From Actinomycetes bacterium (GTDB lineage Bacteria; Actinomycetota; Acidimicrobiia; Spongiisociales; UBA5794), in assembly GCA_023336875.1 (NCBI GenBank), contig JAMBLH010000245.1:1-8654 (forward strand): DNA of 8,654 nt, written 5' to 3'. The translations under genes and the position numbers were made by a program. The notes beneath the pieces were generated by a model that was not told where the DNA came from, searched no databases, and worked only from the letters and a program-made list of their open reading frames with translations. Below are positions 1 to 6,491 of the stretch, in pieces; the first letter of the stretch is position 1; every line of letters begins with the position of its first letter.

Positions 1-99
1 GAGAGCGATGCTCCGCGACGCGATCGAACCACCCGACGTGGAGAATGGACTCACGAGCGGTAACTCAAGATGAAAGATCGTGACTGGCTGGTCGGCCAT
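1..99 (-). CDS. N-terminal fragment of MenC-like enolase-superfamily enzyme (o-succinylbenzoate synthase / N-acylamino-acid racemase type)
   Basis: This is a partial gene: 33 codons are visible and the frame is open to the left edge. The minus strand has an ATG at 99-97 preceded by GGAGGT (107-102), a strong but closely spaced ribosome binding site. The peptide begins MADQPVTIFHLELPLVSPF and continues with TS, a glycine pair and an arginine. The pattern of a hydrophobic strand, then ELPL-x-x-PF-x-TS-x-G and a following R, is typical of the first strand and substrate-capping loop of MenC/NSAR enzymes. In that family the capping domain covers a TIM barrel that abstracts a proton alpha to a carboxylate; MenC makes o-succinylbenzoate for menaquinone. 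The metal ligands and catalytic lysines lie outside the window, so MenC cannot be told from a racemase or dipeptide epimerase. The gene is divergent from the ftcD-like gene. The family call rests on a short N-terminus only. Confidence 0.62.
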   Translation of the reverse strand, partial: MADQPVTIFHLELPLVSPFSTSGGSIASRSIAL

Positions 100-188
100 G
101 TACCTCCGTCGGTAGCGCGACGATAGCCTCGCACCGGATTCGATTGCGTCGCGCGGTAGCCTCATGACCGATACGCCACGGAGGTCTC
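100..188. promoter_or_regulatory. Divergent control region between the MenC-like gene and ftcD, with paired repeats
   Basis: This 89-base gap serves two outward genes. It holds GGAGGT for the leftward gene (107-102) and GGAGGT for ftcD (180-185). On the minus strand TATCGT (125-120) is a fair -10 element about 13 bases before the leftward ribosome site. On the plus strand TAGCCT (157-162) is a possible -10 for ftcD that would leave a leader of about 20 bases. No good -35 is seen for either. Two repeats overlap these sites. One is an 8-base inverted repeat, GCGCGACG (115-122) with CGTCGCGC (147-154). The other is a direct repeat, CGATAGCCTC (121-130) and CGGTAGCCTC (154-163), with one mismatch. 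Arm spacing is about 32-33 bases, near three helix turns, which would suit a dimeric regulator. That use is inference. Confidence 0.4.
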
Positions 189-1835
189 ATGAAGCTCATC
201 GAATGTGTGCCGAATTTCTCGGAGGGTGCTGATCGCTCGGTCATCGATGCCATCACAGCAGAGATCACGGCTGGCGACGGAGCGGAACTCCTCGATGTCG
301 CCCCAGGTGTCGCAACCAACCGCACGGTCGTCACGTTCGTCGGCTCACCCGAAGTTGTGGAAGAGGCAGCGTTCCGCGCCATTGCGAAGGCAGCGGAGCT
401 CATCGATATGACGCAGCACAGTGGTGAGCACCCCCGAATGGGGGCAACCGACGTGTGCCCCTTCATACCTGTCGAGGGCGCCACGATGGAGGACTGCGTC
501 GAGATCGCCCAAAGACTCGGCGCCCGGGTGGGAAGCGAACTCGGCATTCCTGTATACCTCTATGAGCACGCCGCTATCGATCTCAGACGCTCACTCTCTG
601 AGGTTCGAAGTGGCGAGTATGAAGGGCTCGCGGCCCGTGAGGACGCTCCAGACTTCGGTCCGGCGCTCAACGCCGGTGCCGGCGCAACGGCAATCGGCGC
701 TCGGCAGTTCCTGATCGCGTACAACGTGAACCTCAACACCTCAGACAGACGTCTGGCGCATCAGGTCGCCTCGGCCGTCCGCACACTGGGCACCGCAACC
801 CGAAATGCGGCGGGGAAGATCATCAAGGACGAGAACAACAAGACCGTCTTCGCACCGGGAAGATTCCAAGAGGTCAAGGGCGTCGGCTGGTACATCGATG
901 AGTACGACAGGGCACAAGTGTCGTTGAACCTCACGGACTCATCGGTTGCGCCAATGCATGAGGTGTTCGAAGCATGTAGACAAGAAGCAACCGAACGTGG
1001 GATGCGGGTTACCGGCTCGGAGCTTGTGGGTCTTGTTCCCCTTGAAGCGATGCTCGCAGCTGGCGACCACTTCCTTACGGCACAGGGTCGGACCACGGCG
1101 ATTCCCGAAGCGGACCGAGTCCGTATGGCAGTGGTCTCTTTGGGTCTCGATGAGATCAGCGACTTCGACCCAAACACGAAGATCGTCGAGTATCGATTCC
1201 GTGGCGAGCAGGAAGGACTCATCACCGAGACAGTCGCTGGGTTCATCGACGTCCTCTCCCATGACTCTGCTGCGCCAGGCGGAGGGTCGGTGGCGGCGTT
1301 GGCCGGAGCACTCTCCGCTGCCCTTTCGTCGATGGTGGCATCACTCACGTTTGCAAAACAGGGCATGGAGGACTCCAGGCCCACGATGGAGGCCGCAGGC
1401 CGTGACGCGCAGTCGCTGAAGGACTGGTTCCTGGGTGCGGTCGATAGGGACACCGCCGCCTTCAATAGTGTGCTCGACGCAATCCGATTGCCCCGTACGA
1501 CCGACGAGGACAGCGCTCTCCGTGAGGCGGCCATGGCTGTGGCGAACCTGGACGCCACAATCGTGCCGCTCGAGGTGCTCGAACGGACCATCGAGGCATT
1601 GGAATTGGCGCTGGTCGCAGCACGCGACGGGAATCCGAATTCCGTCACGGATGCTGGCGTCGCTGGCGTGTGCGCGCTGGCAGCCGCAGAGGGAGCCTCG
1701 CTCAACGTGCGGATCAACCTCGACGGTCTTGGCGGTGACACCTCAGGGATCATCGCTCGCCACGACGCTGCGCTCGCACGCGCGCGCAGCTTGGGAGAAC
1801 AGGTGGCAGATGCAGTCGACTCACATCTCGCGTAG
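189..1835 (+). CDS. ftcD: Bifunctional glutamate formimidoyltransferase / formimidoyltetrahydrofolate cyclodeaminase
   Basis: The 548-residue cytosolic protein resembles the fused vertebrate FTCD in length and domain order. Residues 1 to about 330 are the formiminotransferase. It opens MKLIECVPNFSEG and carries HPRMGATDVCPFIPV at 81-95; H81 matches the catalytic histidine (H82 in the porcine enzyme). The stretch around 161-185 (NAGAGATAIGARQFLIAYNV) is the typical substrate and folate site. Residues from about 343 are the cyclodeaminase, with APGGGS (362-367), VDRD (418-421; the family's active-site aspartate lies in this segment) and GNPNSVTD (481-488). The first activity moves the formimino group of formiminoglutamate to tetrahydrofolate. 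The second releases ammonia to give methenyl-THF, completing one route of histidine breakdown. The start at 189 is supported by GGAGGT at 180-185. No other hut gene is visible, so the physiological pathway is inferred. A cytochrome gene follows 12 bases downstream and is probably cotranscribed. Confidence 0.9.
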   Translation: MKLIECVPNFSEGADRSVIDAITAEITAGDGAELLDVAPGVATNRTVVTFVGSPEVVEEAAFRAIAKAAELIDMTQHSGEHPRMGATDVCPFIPVEGATMEDCVEIAQRLGARVGSELGIPVYLYEHAAIDLRRSLSEVRSGEYEGLAAREDAPDFGPALNAGAGATAIGARQFLIAYNVNLNTSDRRLAHQVASAVRTLGTATRNAAGKIIKDENNKTVFAPGRFQEVKGVGWYIDEYDRAQVSLNLTDSSVAPMHEVFEACRQEATERGMRVTGSELVGLVPLEAMLAAGDHFLTAQGRTTAIPEADRVRMAVVSLGLDEISDFDPNTKIVEYRFRGEQEGLITETVAGFIDVLSHDSAAPGGGSVAALAGALSAALSSMVASLTFAKQGMEDSRPTMEAAGRDAQSLKDWFLGAVDRDTAAFNSVLDAIRLPRTTDEDSALREAAMAVANLDATIVPLEVLERTIEALELALVAARDGNPNSVTDAGVAGVCALAAAEGASLNVRINLDGLGGDTSGIIARHDAALARARSLGEQVADAVDSHLA

Positions 1836-1847
1836 GCCCATGATGCC

Positions 1848-2357
1848 ATGATCGTCAGGGTCCTTGCGGTTATCGGAACTCTTGGTCTTGTGCTCGCCTC
1901 CTGCTCGAGTTCGTCCGTCCCAGAGGACGCCGCGTCTGCCCCTCCGGGCTTCCGGGGCCTTTTTGAAGATGACACCGCTCCCCCACTTCCGGCACTGAAC
2001 GTCTACCAGATCGCAGCAGGGAAGAATCTTTACGCAGAGAACTGTGCGTCGTGCCACAGGGCCGACCTCGCTGGAGATCCCAACTGGATGACTCCGGACG
2101 AGAACGGCGTGTACCCGCCACCACCTCACGACGCGACGGGCCACACATGGCACCATGATGATGGACTTCTCCTCGGAATCATCAGAGATGGGCTCCAGGG
2201 GTTTCCTTCCGGCATGCCTACGTTCGCAGGGATTCTCACCGACGACGAGATCCTCTCCATCCTTGAGTTCCTCAAGTCGGAGTGGGGAGACGAGGAACGC
2301 ACCTTCCAGTGGCAGGCCACGTGGCGGGTCCGAGAATCTCGCACATCCCAGCCGTGA
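1848..2357 (+). CDS. Mono-haem c-type cytochrome lipoprotein
   Basis: The 169-residue protein is exported. Residues 1-18 are a signal peptide, and the lipobox LASC places the lipidated cysteine at C19, followed by a serine-rich, proline-rich tether. The only haem site is CASCH (66-70), which follows the class I pattern AAGKNLYAENCASCH. M123 in SGMPTFAG is the likely distal haem ligand, and TDDEILSILEFLKS (131-144) is the closing helix. Between them PPPHDATGHTWHH (91-103) resembles a motif of small cytochromes often met in bacterial respiratory or metal-related loci; its role is unknown to me. The protein probably shuttles electrons on the outer face of the cytoplasmic membrane. No clear ribosome site precedes the ATG, and the 12-base gap to ftcD suggests readthrough from it. 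Nothing in the sequence shows a functional link to folate chemistry. Redox partner unknown. Confidence 0.85.
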   Translation: MIVRVLAVIGTLGLVLASCSSSSVPEDAASAPPGFRGLFEDDTAPPLPALNVYQIAAGKNLYAENCASCHRADLAGDPNWMTPDENGVYPPPPHDATGHTWHHDDGLLLGIIRDGLQGFPSGMPTFAGILTDDEILSILEFLKSEWGDEERTFQWQATWRVRESRTSQP

Positions 2358-2360
2358 CAC

Positions 2361-2411
2361 CATGACGAACGCATGGACACATGCATTGCATCACGGTATG
2401 CTGTTCGCATG
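2361..2411 (+). promoter_or_regulatory. Promoter and nested palindromic operator of the mazEF-like pair
   Basis: TGGACA (2374-2379) and TATGCT (2397-2402) are separated by 17 bases, matching a housekeeping promoter at 5/6 and 4/6 positions. Six bases after the -10 lies the ATG at 2409, so the transcript should be leaderless. The region is symmetric about base 2386. An outer inverted repeat pairs CATGACGAACGCAT (2361-2374) with ATGCTGTTCGCATG (2398-2411), allowing one single-base gap in each arm. An inner perfect repeat ATGCA-T-TGCAT occupies 2381-2391. CATG or GCAT boxes begin near 2361, 2371, 2380, 2388, 2398 and 2407. Ribbon-helix-helix antitoxins commonly bind such repeated short boxes to repress their own operon, so this is the probable operator. 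Binding itself is inferred. Confidence 0.65.
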
Positions 2412-2657
2412 ACACAACTTGTGACCAGAATCGACGAGAACCTCGCCATCGATGTTGACCGCCTTGTCGCTGAAGGGATCGTCGACTCTCGCTCTGATGC
2501 CGTTCGGAAGGGACTGCGCTCCCTGATCGACGCTCATCAGCGCAAGACGACGGCGGATGCGATCATCCAGGGCTACATCGACACTCCCCAGTCGACTCAA
2601 GAGGTCGCATGGACAGATGAAGCGACGCGCCGGATGATTGCCGACGAACCGTGGTGA
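2409..2657 (+). CDS. mazE: MazE-like antitoxin with ribbon-helix-helix DNA-binding domain
   Basis: The protein has 82 residues from the ATG at 2409. Residues 2-40 form a ribbon-helix-helix: strand TQLVTRID, then helix ENLAIDVDRLVAEG, a turn, and helix SRSDAVRKGLRSLID. This is the CopG/Arc-type fold that binds DNA as a dimer. The tail (about 43-82) is charged and ends AWTDEATRRMIADEPW, the kind of C-terminal segment that wraps a MazF toxin in related pairs. An in-frame ATG at 2373 would add 12 residues, but it lies inside the -35 element and the operator, so 2409 is preferred; the promoter then gives a leaderless mRNA. The stop overlaps the start of the toxin gene, the usual antitoxin-first order. 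It should bind and neutralise the toxin and repress the operon. The symbol is by function; the fold differs from E. coli MazE. Confidence 0.85.
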   Translation: MTQLVTRIDENLAIDVDRLVAEGIVDSRSDAVRKGLRSLIDAHQRKTTADAIIQGYIDTPQSTQEVAWTDEATRRMIADEPW

Positions 2658-2962
2658 ATCCCGCACAGGGCGACATTTGGTGGGCACAGGCTGAAGACAA
2701 GCGACGGCCGGTGCTGGTGGTGTCTCGCACAGAGGTGATTCCGGTGTTGGATTGGATCGTCGTTGCACCCATTACACGGTCGATCCGAGGCATACCCACT
2801 GAGATCTCGCTCGATAGCCAAGAGGGCCTGGGTGTCCCCTGCGTCGCATCGTTCGACAACCTCCAACCCATCCGAAGGTCATTCATGACCGAGATTGTCG
2901 GAACGCTGCCTGAGCGGCGAACCCAGATCTGCCAGGCACTCAGCGCACTCGCCGACTGCTAG
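2651..2962 (+). CDS. mazF: MazF/PemK-family endoribonuclease toxin
   Basis: This protein of about 103 residues is normal size for the family. It opens with QGDIWWAQ and then RRPVLVVSR (18-26), the SH3-like barrel core with the conserved arginine and PVLVVS strand. VVAPITRS (37-44) carries the conserved threonine, and CVASFDNLQPI (64-74) matches the late strand and loop of MazF toxins. The family cleaves single-stranded RNA at short sequences and slows growth when free of its antitoxin; the cleavage site cannot be read from the sequence. The start is GTG at 2651 or the next GTG at 2654. The first overlaps the antitoxin gene by 7 bases and the second by 4 (GTGA). No ribosome site is visible, so translation is probably coupled to the antitoxin. 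The TAG stop at 2960-2962 lies within a CTAG that is also the oleD stop on the other strand. Confidence 0.88.
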   Translation: MVNPAQGDIWWAQAEDKRRPVLVVSRTEVIPVLDWIVVAPITRSIRGIPTEISLDSQEGLGVPCVASFDNLQPIRRSFMTEIVGTLPERRTQICQALSALADC

Positions 2963-3924
2963 GCCTCATACGACGCTGCGAGTCGAGTGAATCCCTCGGC
3001 AAGGCTCACGCTTGGCACCCAGCCGAGTGCTTCCCTTGTCTCGCGCTGGTCGAACCAGTGAGCGGTTCCGAGTTGTTCGGCGAGGAAACTCGTCATGGGT
3101 GGATCGCTGTCTGTTGAGCGGCGCTCCCAAATCCGCTCTGCAACGCTTCCCCCTGTCTTCGCTGCGCGATACGGGACCTTGATACGTGGCGGTGCAATGC
3201 CTGCTGACATCACGATTCGGTTGATGAGTTCGCCTATTGGTCGCGGCTGTCCATTCGTCACCACAAACGATCTGCCGCCCAGATCGAGAGCACCGTCAAG
3301 TGCAGCAATGGCAGCGTCAGCCGCATTGTCGATGTAGGTGGTGTCGATCAACGCCGCTCCCGTGCCGACGATGGCGAGCCTGCCACGTCTCGCCCGATCC
3401 ACGATCCGGCCGATGAGCTGTGTGTCACCCGGTCCCCATATGAGATGGGGTCGGATCGCGACGACCGAGACGTCAGAGGAATCGGCAGCAAGGGCGAGTT
3501 GTTCTGCAATCGCCTTGCTCGTCGCGTAGTGGCCCCTCGTTGTTGTGGGGTCAGCGGATCCAGCGGAGGCTCCGATGAGAGACTTGCCTACATAGGCCAC
3601 CGAAGGAGATGAGATCTGTACGAACCTCGAAACACCGTTCCTGCGAGCTGCATCGATAACGTTCCTTGTCCCGATCACATTCGTCGACTCGAACGTCTCC
3701 CAGGCGCCGGATACTGACGCAAGCCCAGCAACATGTATGACGGCCTCTACGCCGGTCACAGCCCCGGACACTGCGTCGGCATCGGCAACGTCACCGAGAT
3801 GCTCCAGCACATCGATTCCGCTCGGATGGCGCTGGAACACGGACACGTCGTCGCCGCGGTCGATCAACTGGTTGACGATGGTGCCGCCAAAGAGGCTCGT
3901 GGAGCCAGTAACGAGAACTCTCAT
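2959..3924 (-). CDS. oleD: OleD, NAD(P)H-dependent 2-alkyl-3-oxoalkanoate reductase (extended SDR)
   Basis: This 321-residue extended short-chain dehydrogenase is related to 3-beta-hydroxysteroid dehydrogenases and sugar epimerases. The Rossmann start is MRVLVTGSTSLFGG. The usual TGxxGxxG loop here reads TGSTSLFG, with serine (S10) in place of the middle glycine. The arginine in VFQR (29-32), after the second strand, could favour NADPH. The catalytic set is ISS (104-106) and YATSK (Y133, K137), followed by RPHLIWGPGD (158-167). In the olefin pathway OleD reduces the beta-keto acid made by OleA to a 2-alkyl-3-hydroxy acid for OleC. The ATG at 3924 overlaps the oleBC stop as ATGA, pointing to coupled translation. 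An upstream in-frame start at 3966 would run 46 bases into oleBC and is less likely. The role rests on both the fold and the operon. Confidence 0.87.
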   Translation of the reverse strand: MRVLVTGSTSLFGGTIVNQLIDRGDDVSVFQRHPSGIDVLEHLGDVADADAVSGAVTGVEAVIHVAGLASVSGAWETFESTNVIGTRNVIDAARRNGVSRFVQISSPSVAYVGKSLIGASAGSADPTTTRGHYATSKAIAEQLALAADSSDVSVVAIRPHLIWGPGDTQLIGRIVDRARRGRLAIVGTGAALIDTTYIDNAADAAIAALDGALDLGGRSFVVTNGQPRPIGELINRIVMSAGIAPPRIKVPYRAAKTGGSVAERIWERRSTDSDPPMTSFLAEQLGTAHWFDQRETREALGWVPSVSLAEGFTRLAASYEA

Positions 3925-6491
3925 ATGCGGCCCATCCGGCCGCCGGACAGCACATTCTCTGCCCACGCCGCGATGCGTGTGCGATCGATCTTCGAGTTGT
4001 GACGCTTGTCGACCGGAAGCGCCGCGACAACTAGTACCGCGGCAATATCAACCGGATGTGTGATCTCGCGAACTCGATCAGCAAGATCCTCGTCGGCGAG
4101 ACTCGGACGACGCACGCCTTCAACCAGAGTCAATACCACGACGGTCTGTTGCGTACCGACCGGTCCGACTCCAACAACCGCCGCGAGCTCTACATCTTCG
4201 AGAAGAGATACGGCATGTTCGATACCAACGGGTGTCACTGGACCTACTGGCGTCGTGACGACGTGCCCGATCCTGCCCTCGATCCACAGCCTGCCCTCAT
4301 CGTCAAAATGCCCAACATCGCCGCTTCGGTGCCAACCAACAGGTTGGGAGGCGTAATGCTCAGTCAACCAGAGTTTGTCGTACCCATCCCTCATGTGGGT
4401 TGCCCTGATACATACCTCGCCGAGGACTCCTGTGTCTGAGGTGAGCGCACCGACCGCACTGCCGTGCTCGTCTATCGCGCTAATTGCCACATCGACCCCT
4501 TCAACCGGGTAACCGACGCACACACCCTCCCCGACTCCAACCGTATCGATCTCAGCCAGACTGATATCTGCAACAGGCATCACCTCCGTCATGCCGTAGG
4601 GCGTGTGAGCTTGCGCATTGGGGAGAACGGCAGCGGCGGCCCTGAGCGTCTCCACAGGTACCGGAGCGCCGGCAGAAAGCAGAAGCCTGGCATTAGCCAT
4701 CGCTGCGGCCTGATCCGATGACAATTCGCCAGCTGTAGCCGCAACGTTGCTCAACGCAGCAGGTGACGCGAACACAAGTGTGGCATCGATCGCGGCAATC
4801 GCGTTGGCAAGTGCGTTCGCCGTCAGGCTCCCGGGCGATGTGACCTTCATGTCAGGGACCACGGAGGGGATTCCCATGAGCGTGCCAAAGAGAGCGAACG
4901 GGCCAAAAGCTGCAACGAGGCTGTCACTGGCATCGATGCTGTAGAGCCGAACCAGCGCATCGCGCTGAGCCTGCAGTTGATGGTGCGTGTAGGTGACTCC
5001 TTTGGCGGGTCCCGTTGAACCTGATGTGAATCCCACTCCTGCGTCATCGTTTGGACCGGGCCTCGTCGGTAGCGTGACTCCCCTGCCACGATCCCGAAGG
5101 TCATCCAGTGACGCAACAGAGCCGGTGAGGCGTTGCTGGGCACTCGACATAGGCCCGGTCGAGATCCGAATCCCTGGCCATCGCATCGTTCTTGCAGCCG
5201 CCAGCGCCTTGGGGATTCCGATCACGAAGCCAGCGTCGGCACTCCTGAGAGCCCGACCCATTCCGCGAAGACCGAATCCGGCGTCCGCGAGCACAGGCAC
5301 GGCGCCAGCCCACCATGTTGCAAAGATGCTTACCGCTAGATCTATGCCTGGCGGAACGAGCATCGCGATTCGGTCGCCCCTCACCACGCCCAGTTCCACA
5401 AGACCACCAGCAACACGTTCCACATCGTTGGAGAACTCGGCGAATGTGACCGACCTTGAAGCTCCATCTGGACCCATCTCAACGATGGCAACATCCTGGT
5501 CCGTCGCTCTTCTCTCGATCGCTGACCAGAGGGGTTCCTGCACCGCTTCGGTGGTGAGTGGCTGGCCATCGGTACCGAGTTGGCCGATCCACGAGTACAC
5601 GGCTGACGCAACATCGGCGTCCTCTGGTGTCAGGTGGCTTGCGCCGACGAACCTGTGAACACTTGCGTTGGGTAGCCGCTCCTCGAAGTCCTGCAGATAC
5701 AGATCGGAGAAGACAGGATCTGACGGACCCCATAGAAGGAGCGTAGGCACATCTTCGAGATCCGTGAGGCCAGCAGCGACAGCATCGAGGGTGCTACTGC
5801 TGGGGTGGTCCTCACTCAGCGGAATGTCCTCGACGAAGGTTGCGATCGCTGCTCGTCGACCCCTGCCCAGATAAGGTGCCTCATACGCATCGCGGACCGC
5901 CTTGGACGGTCGAGGTCTGGAAAGTGCCATGGTTCCTCGGATGAAGGCTGGCGTTGTCTCGCACAGGTTCTTCAACACGCCCGGCAGACGGACAGCTCTG
6001 ATCAGCGATGGTGCGGGTGAACCGGCAGGCTGATGCACCGCCGTGTTCATCAGCACGATCCCAGCGAGTTGACCGACATGGCGTTCTGCCCATCCCAGCG
6101 AGATGGGCCCTCCCCAGTCATGGGCGACGGTCACGACAGGACCTGTGAGCTCCAGTTCGTCGGTCAATGCTGAGAGGTCATCAATGCGCTGAGAGAGTCG
6201 ACGGACCGTCCCGGTGCGCTCGGAGAAACCCATGTCAAGGTGGTCGATGGCAATTACGCGGATATCTTCGGATGCCTCGACGAGCAGATCTCGCCAGAGA
6301 TAGGACCATGTCGGGTTTCCGTGAACGCACAGCAGCGTGATCTTCGGATCCTGCACACCGTTGTCGAGGATGTGCCACGTACGACCAATGTCGTCGAGCC
6401 CAGAAGTTGTGACGAGCCTGGACCATTCTGACTTGAGGCCCTGAAGGCCGTGGGGAGGAAGGGTCGCCGATGAAACGGGCCCTTCTGTCAC
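3921..6491 (-). CDS. oleBC: OleBC fusion: beta-lactone decarboxylase (OleB) joined to beta-lactone synthetase (OleC)
   Basis: This is an 856-residue two-domain protein. Residues 1 to about 304 are an alpha/beta hydrolase of haloalkane dehalogenase type. They include HGNPTW (57-62), the nucleophile D125 in VAHDWGG, probable acid D258 in WGPSDP and base H286 in GASHLTPED. In OleB the aspartate attacks the beta-lactone and CO2 plus cis-alkene are released. After a short linker (about 305-318), residues to 856 form an ANL adenylating enzyme with P-loop FTSGSTGPAKG (488-498), YGMTE (632-636), HRSGD (721-725) and RHNSKIDR (830-837), where K834 is the likely catalytic lysine. OleC uses ATP to close beta-hydroxy acids to beta-lactones. 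Such fusions are reported in Actinobacteria. The GTG start (6491-6489) overlaps the oleA stop as GTGA; no nearby alternative start is seen. Separate OleB, OleC and OleD are known to assemble into a large complex. Confidence 0.92.
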   Translation of the reverse strand: MTEGPVSSATLPPHGLQGLKSEWSRLVTTSGLDDIGRTWHILDNGVQDPKITLLCVHGNPTWSYLWRDLLVEASEDIRVIAIDHLDMGFSERTGTVRRLSQRIDDLSALTDELELTGPVVTVAHDWGGPISLGWAERHVGQLAGIVLMNTAVHQPAGSPAPSLIRAVRLPGVLKNLCETTPAFIRGTMALSRPRPSKAVRDAYEAPYLGRGRRAAIATFVEDIPLSEDHPSSSTLDAVAAGLTDLEDVPTLLLWGPSDPVFSDLYLQDFEERLPNASVHRFVGASHLTPEDADVASAVYSWIGQLGTDGQPLTTEAVQEPLWSAIERRATDQDVAIVEMGPDGASRSVTFAEFSNDVERVAGGLVELGVVRGDRIAMLVPPGIDLAVSIFATWWAGAVPVLADAGFGLRGMGRALRSADAGFVIGIPKALAAARTMRWPGIRISTGPMSSAQQRLTGSVASLDDLRDRGRGVTLPTRPGPNDDAGVGFTSGSTGPAKGVTYTHHQLQAQRDALVRLYSIDASDSLVAAFGPFALFGTLMGIPSVVPDMKVTSPGSLTANALANAIAAIDATLVFASPAALSNVAATAGELSSDQAAAMANARLLLSAGAPVPVETLRAAAAVLPNAQAHTPYGMTEVMPVADISLAEIDTVGVGEGVCVGYPVEGVDVAISAIDEHGSAVGALTSDTGVLGEVCIRATHMRDGYDKLWLTEHYASQPVGWHRSGDVGHFDDEGRLWIEGRIGHVVTTPVGPVTPVGIEHAVSLLEDVELAAVVGVGPVGTQQTVVVLTLVEGVRRPSLADEDLADRVREITHPVDIAAVLVVAALPVDKRHNSKIDRTRIAAWAENVLSGGRMGRI

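Noticed and set aside
2..73. A plus-strand open frame that could be the tail of a gene entering from the left
   Set aside because: Only 23 codons and no recognisable motif. The same bases on the minus strand give a MenC-like N-terminus with its own ribosome site, which is a better explanation.
761..1975. A 404-codon open frame on the minus strand opposite ftcD and the cytochrome gene
   Set aside because: Its translation is low-complexity Ser/Ala/Arg-rich with no domain, and both plus-strand genes have clear family motifs. It is a shadow of high-GC codon bias.
2373..2408. Twelve-residue N-terminal extension of the antitoxin from ATG 2373
   Set aside because: It would start inside the -35 element and the operator; the domain starts right after ATG 2409.
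3925..3966. Longer OleD start at 3966
   Set aside because: The extra 14 residues precede the Rossmann strand, lack family features, and would overlap oleBC by 46 bases; the ATGA junction at 3924 is the natural start.
5577..6491. Haloalkane dehalogenase as the function of the hydrolase domain
   Set aside because: The fold and HDWGG nucleophile fit, but fusion to an OleC-type ANL enzyme between oleA and oleD points to OleB, the beta-lactone decarboxylase.
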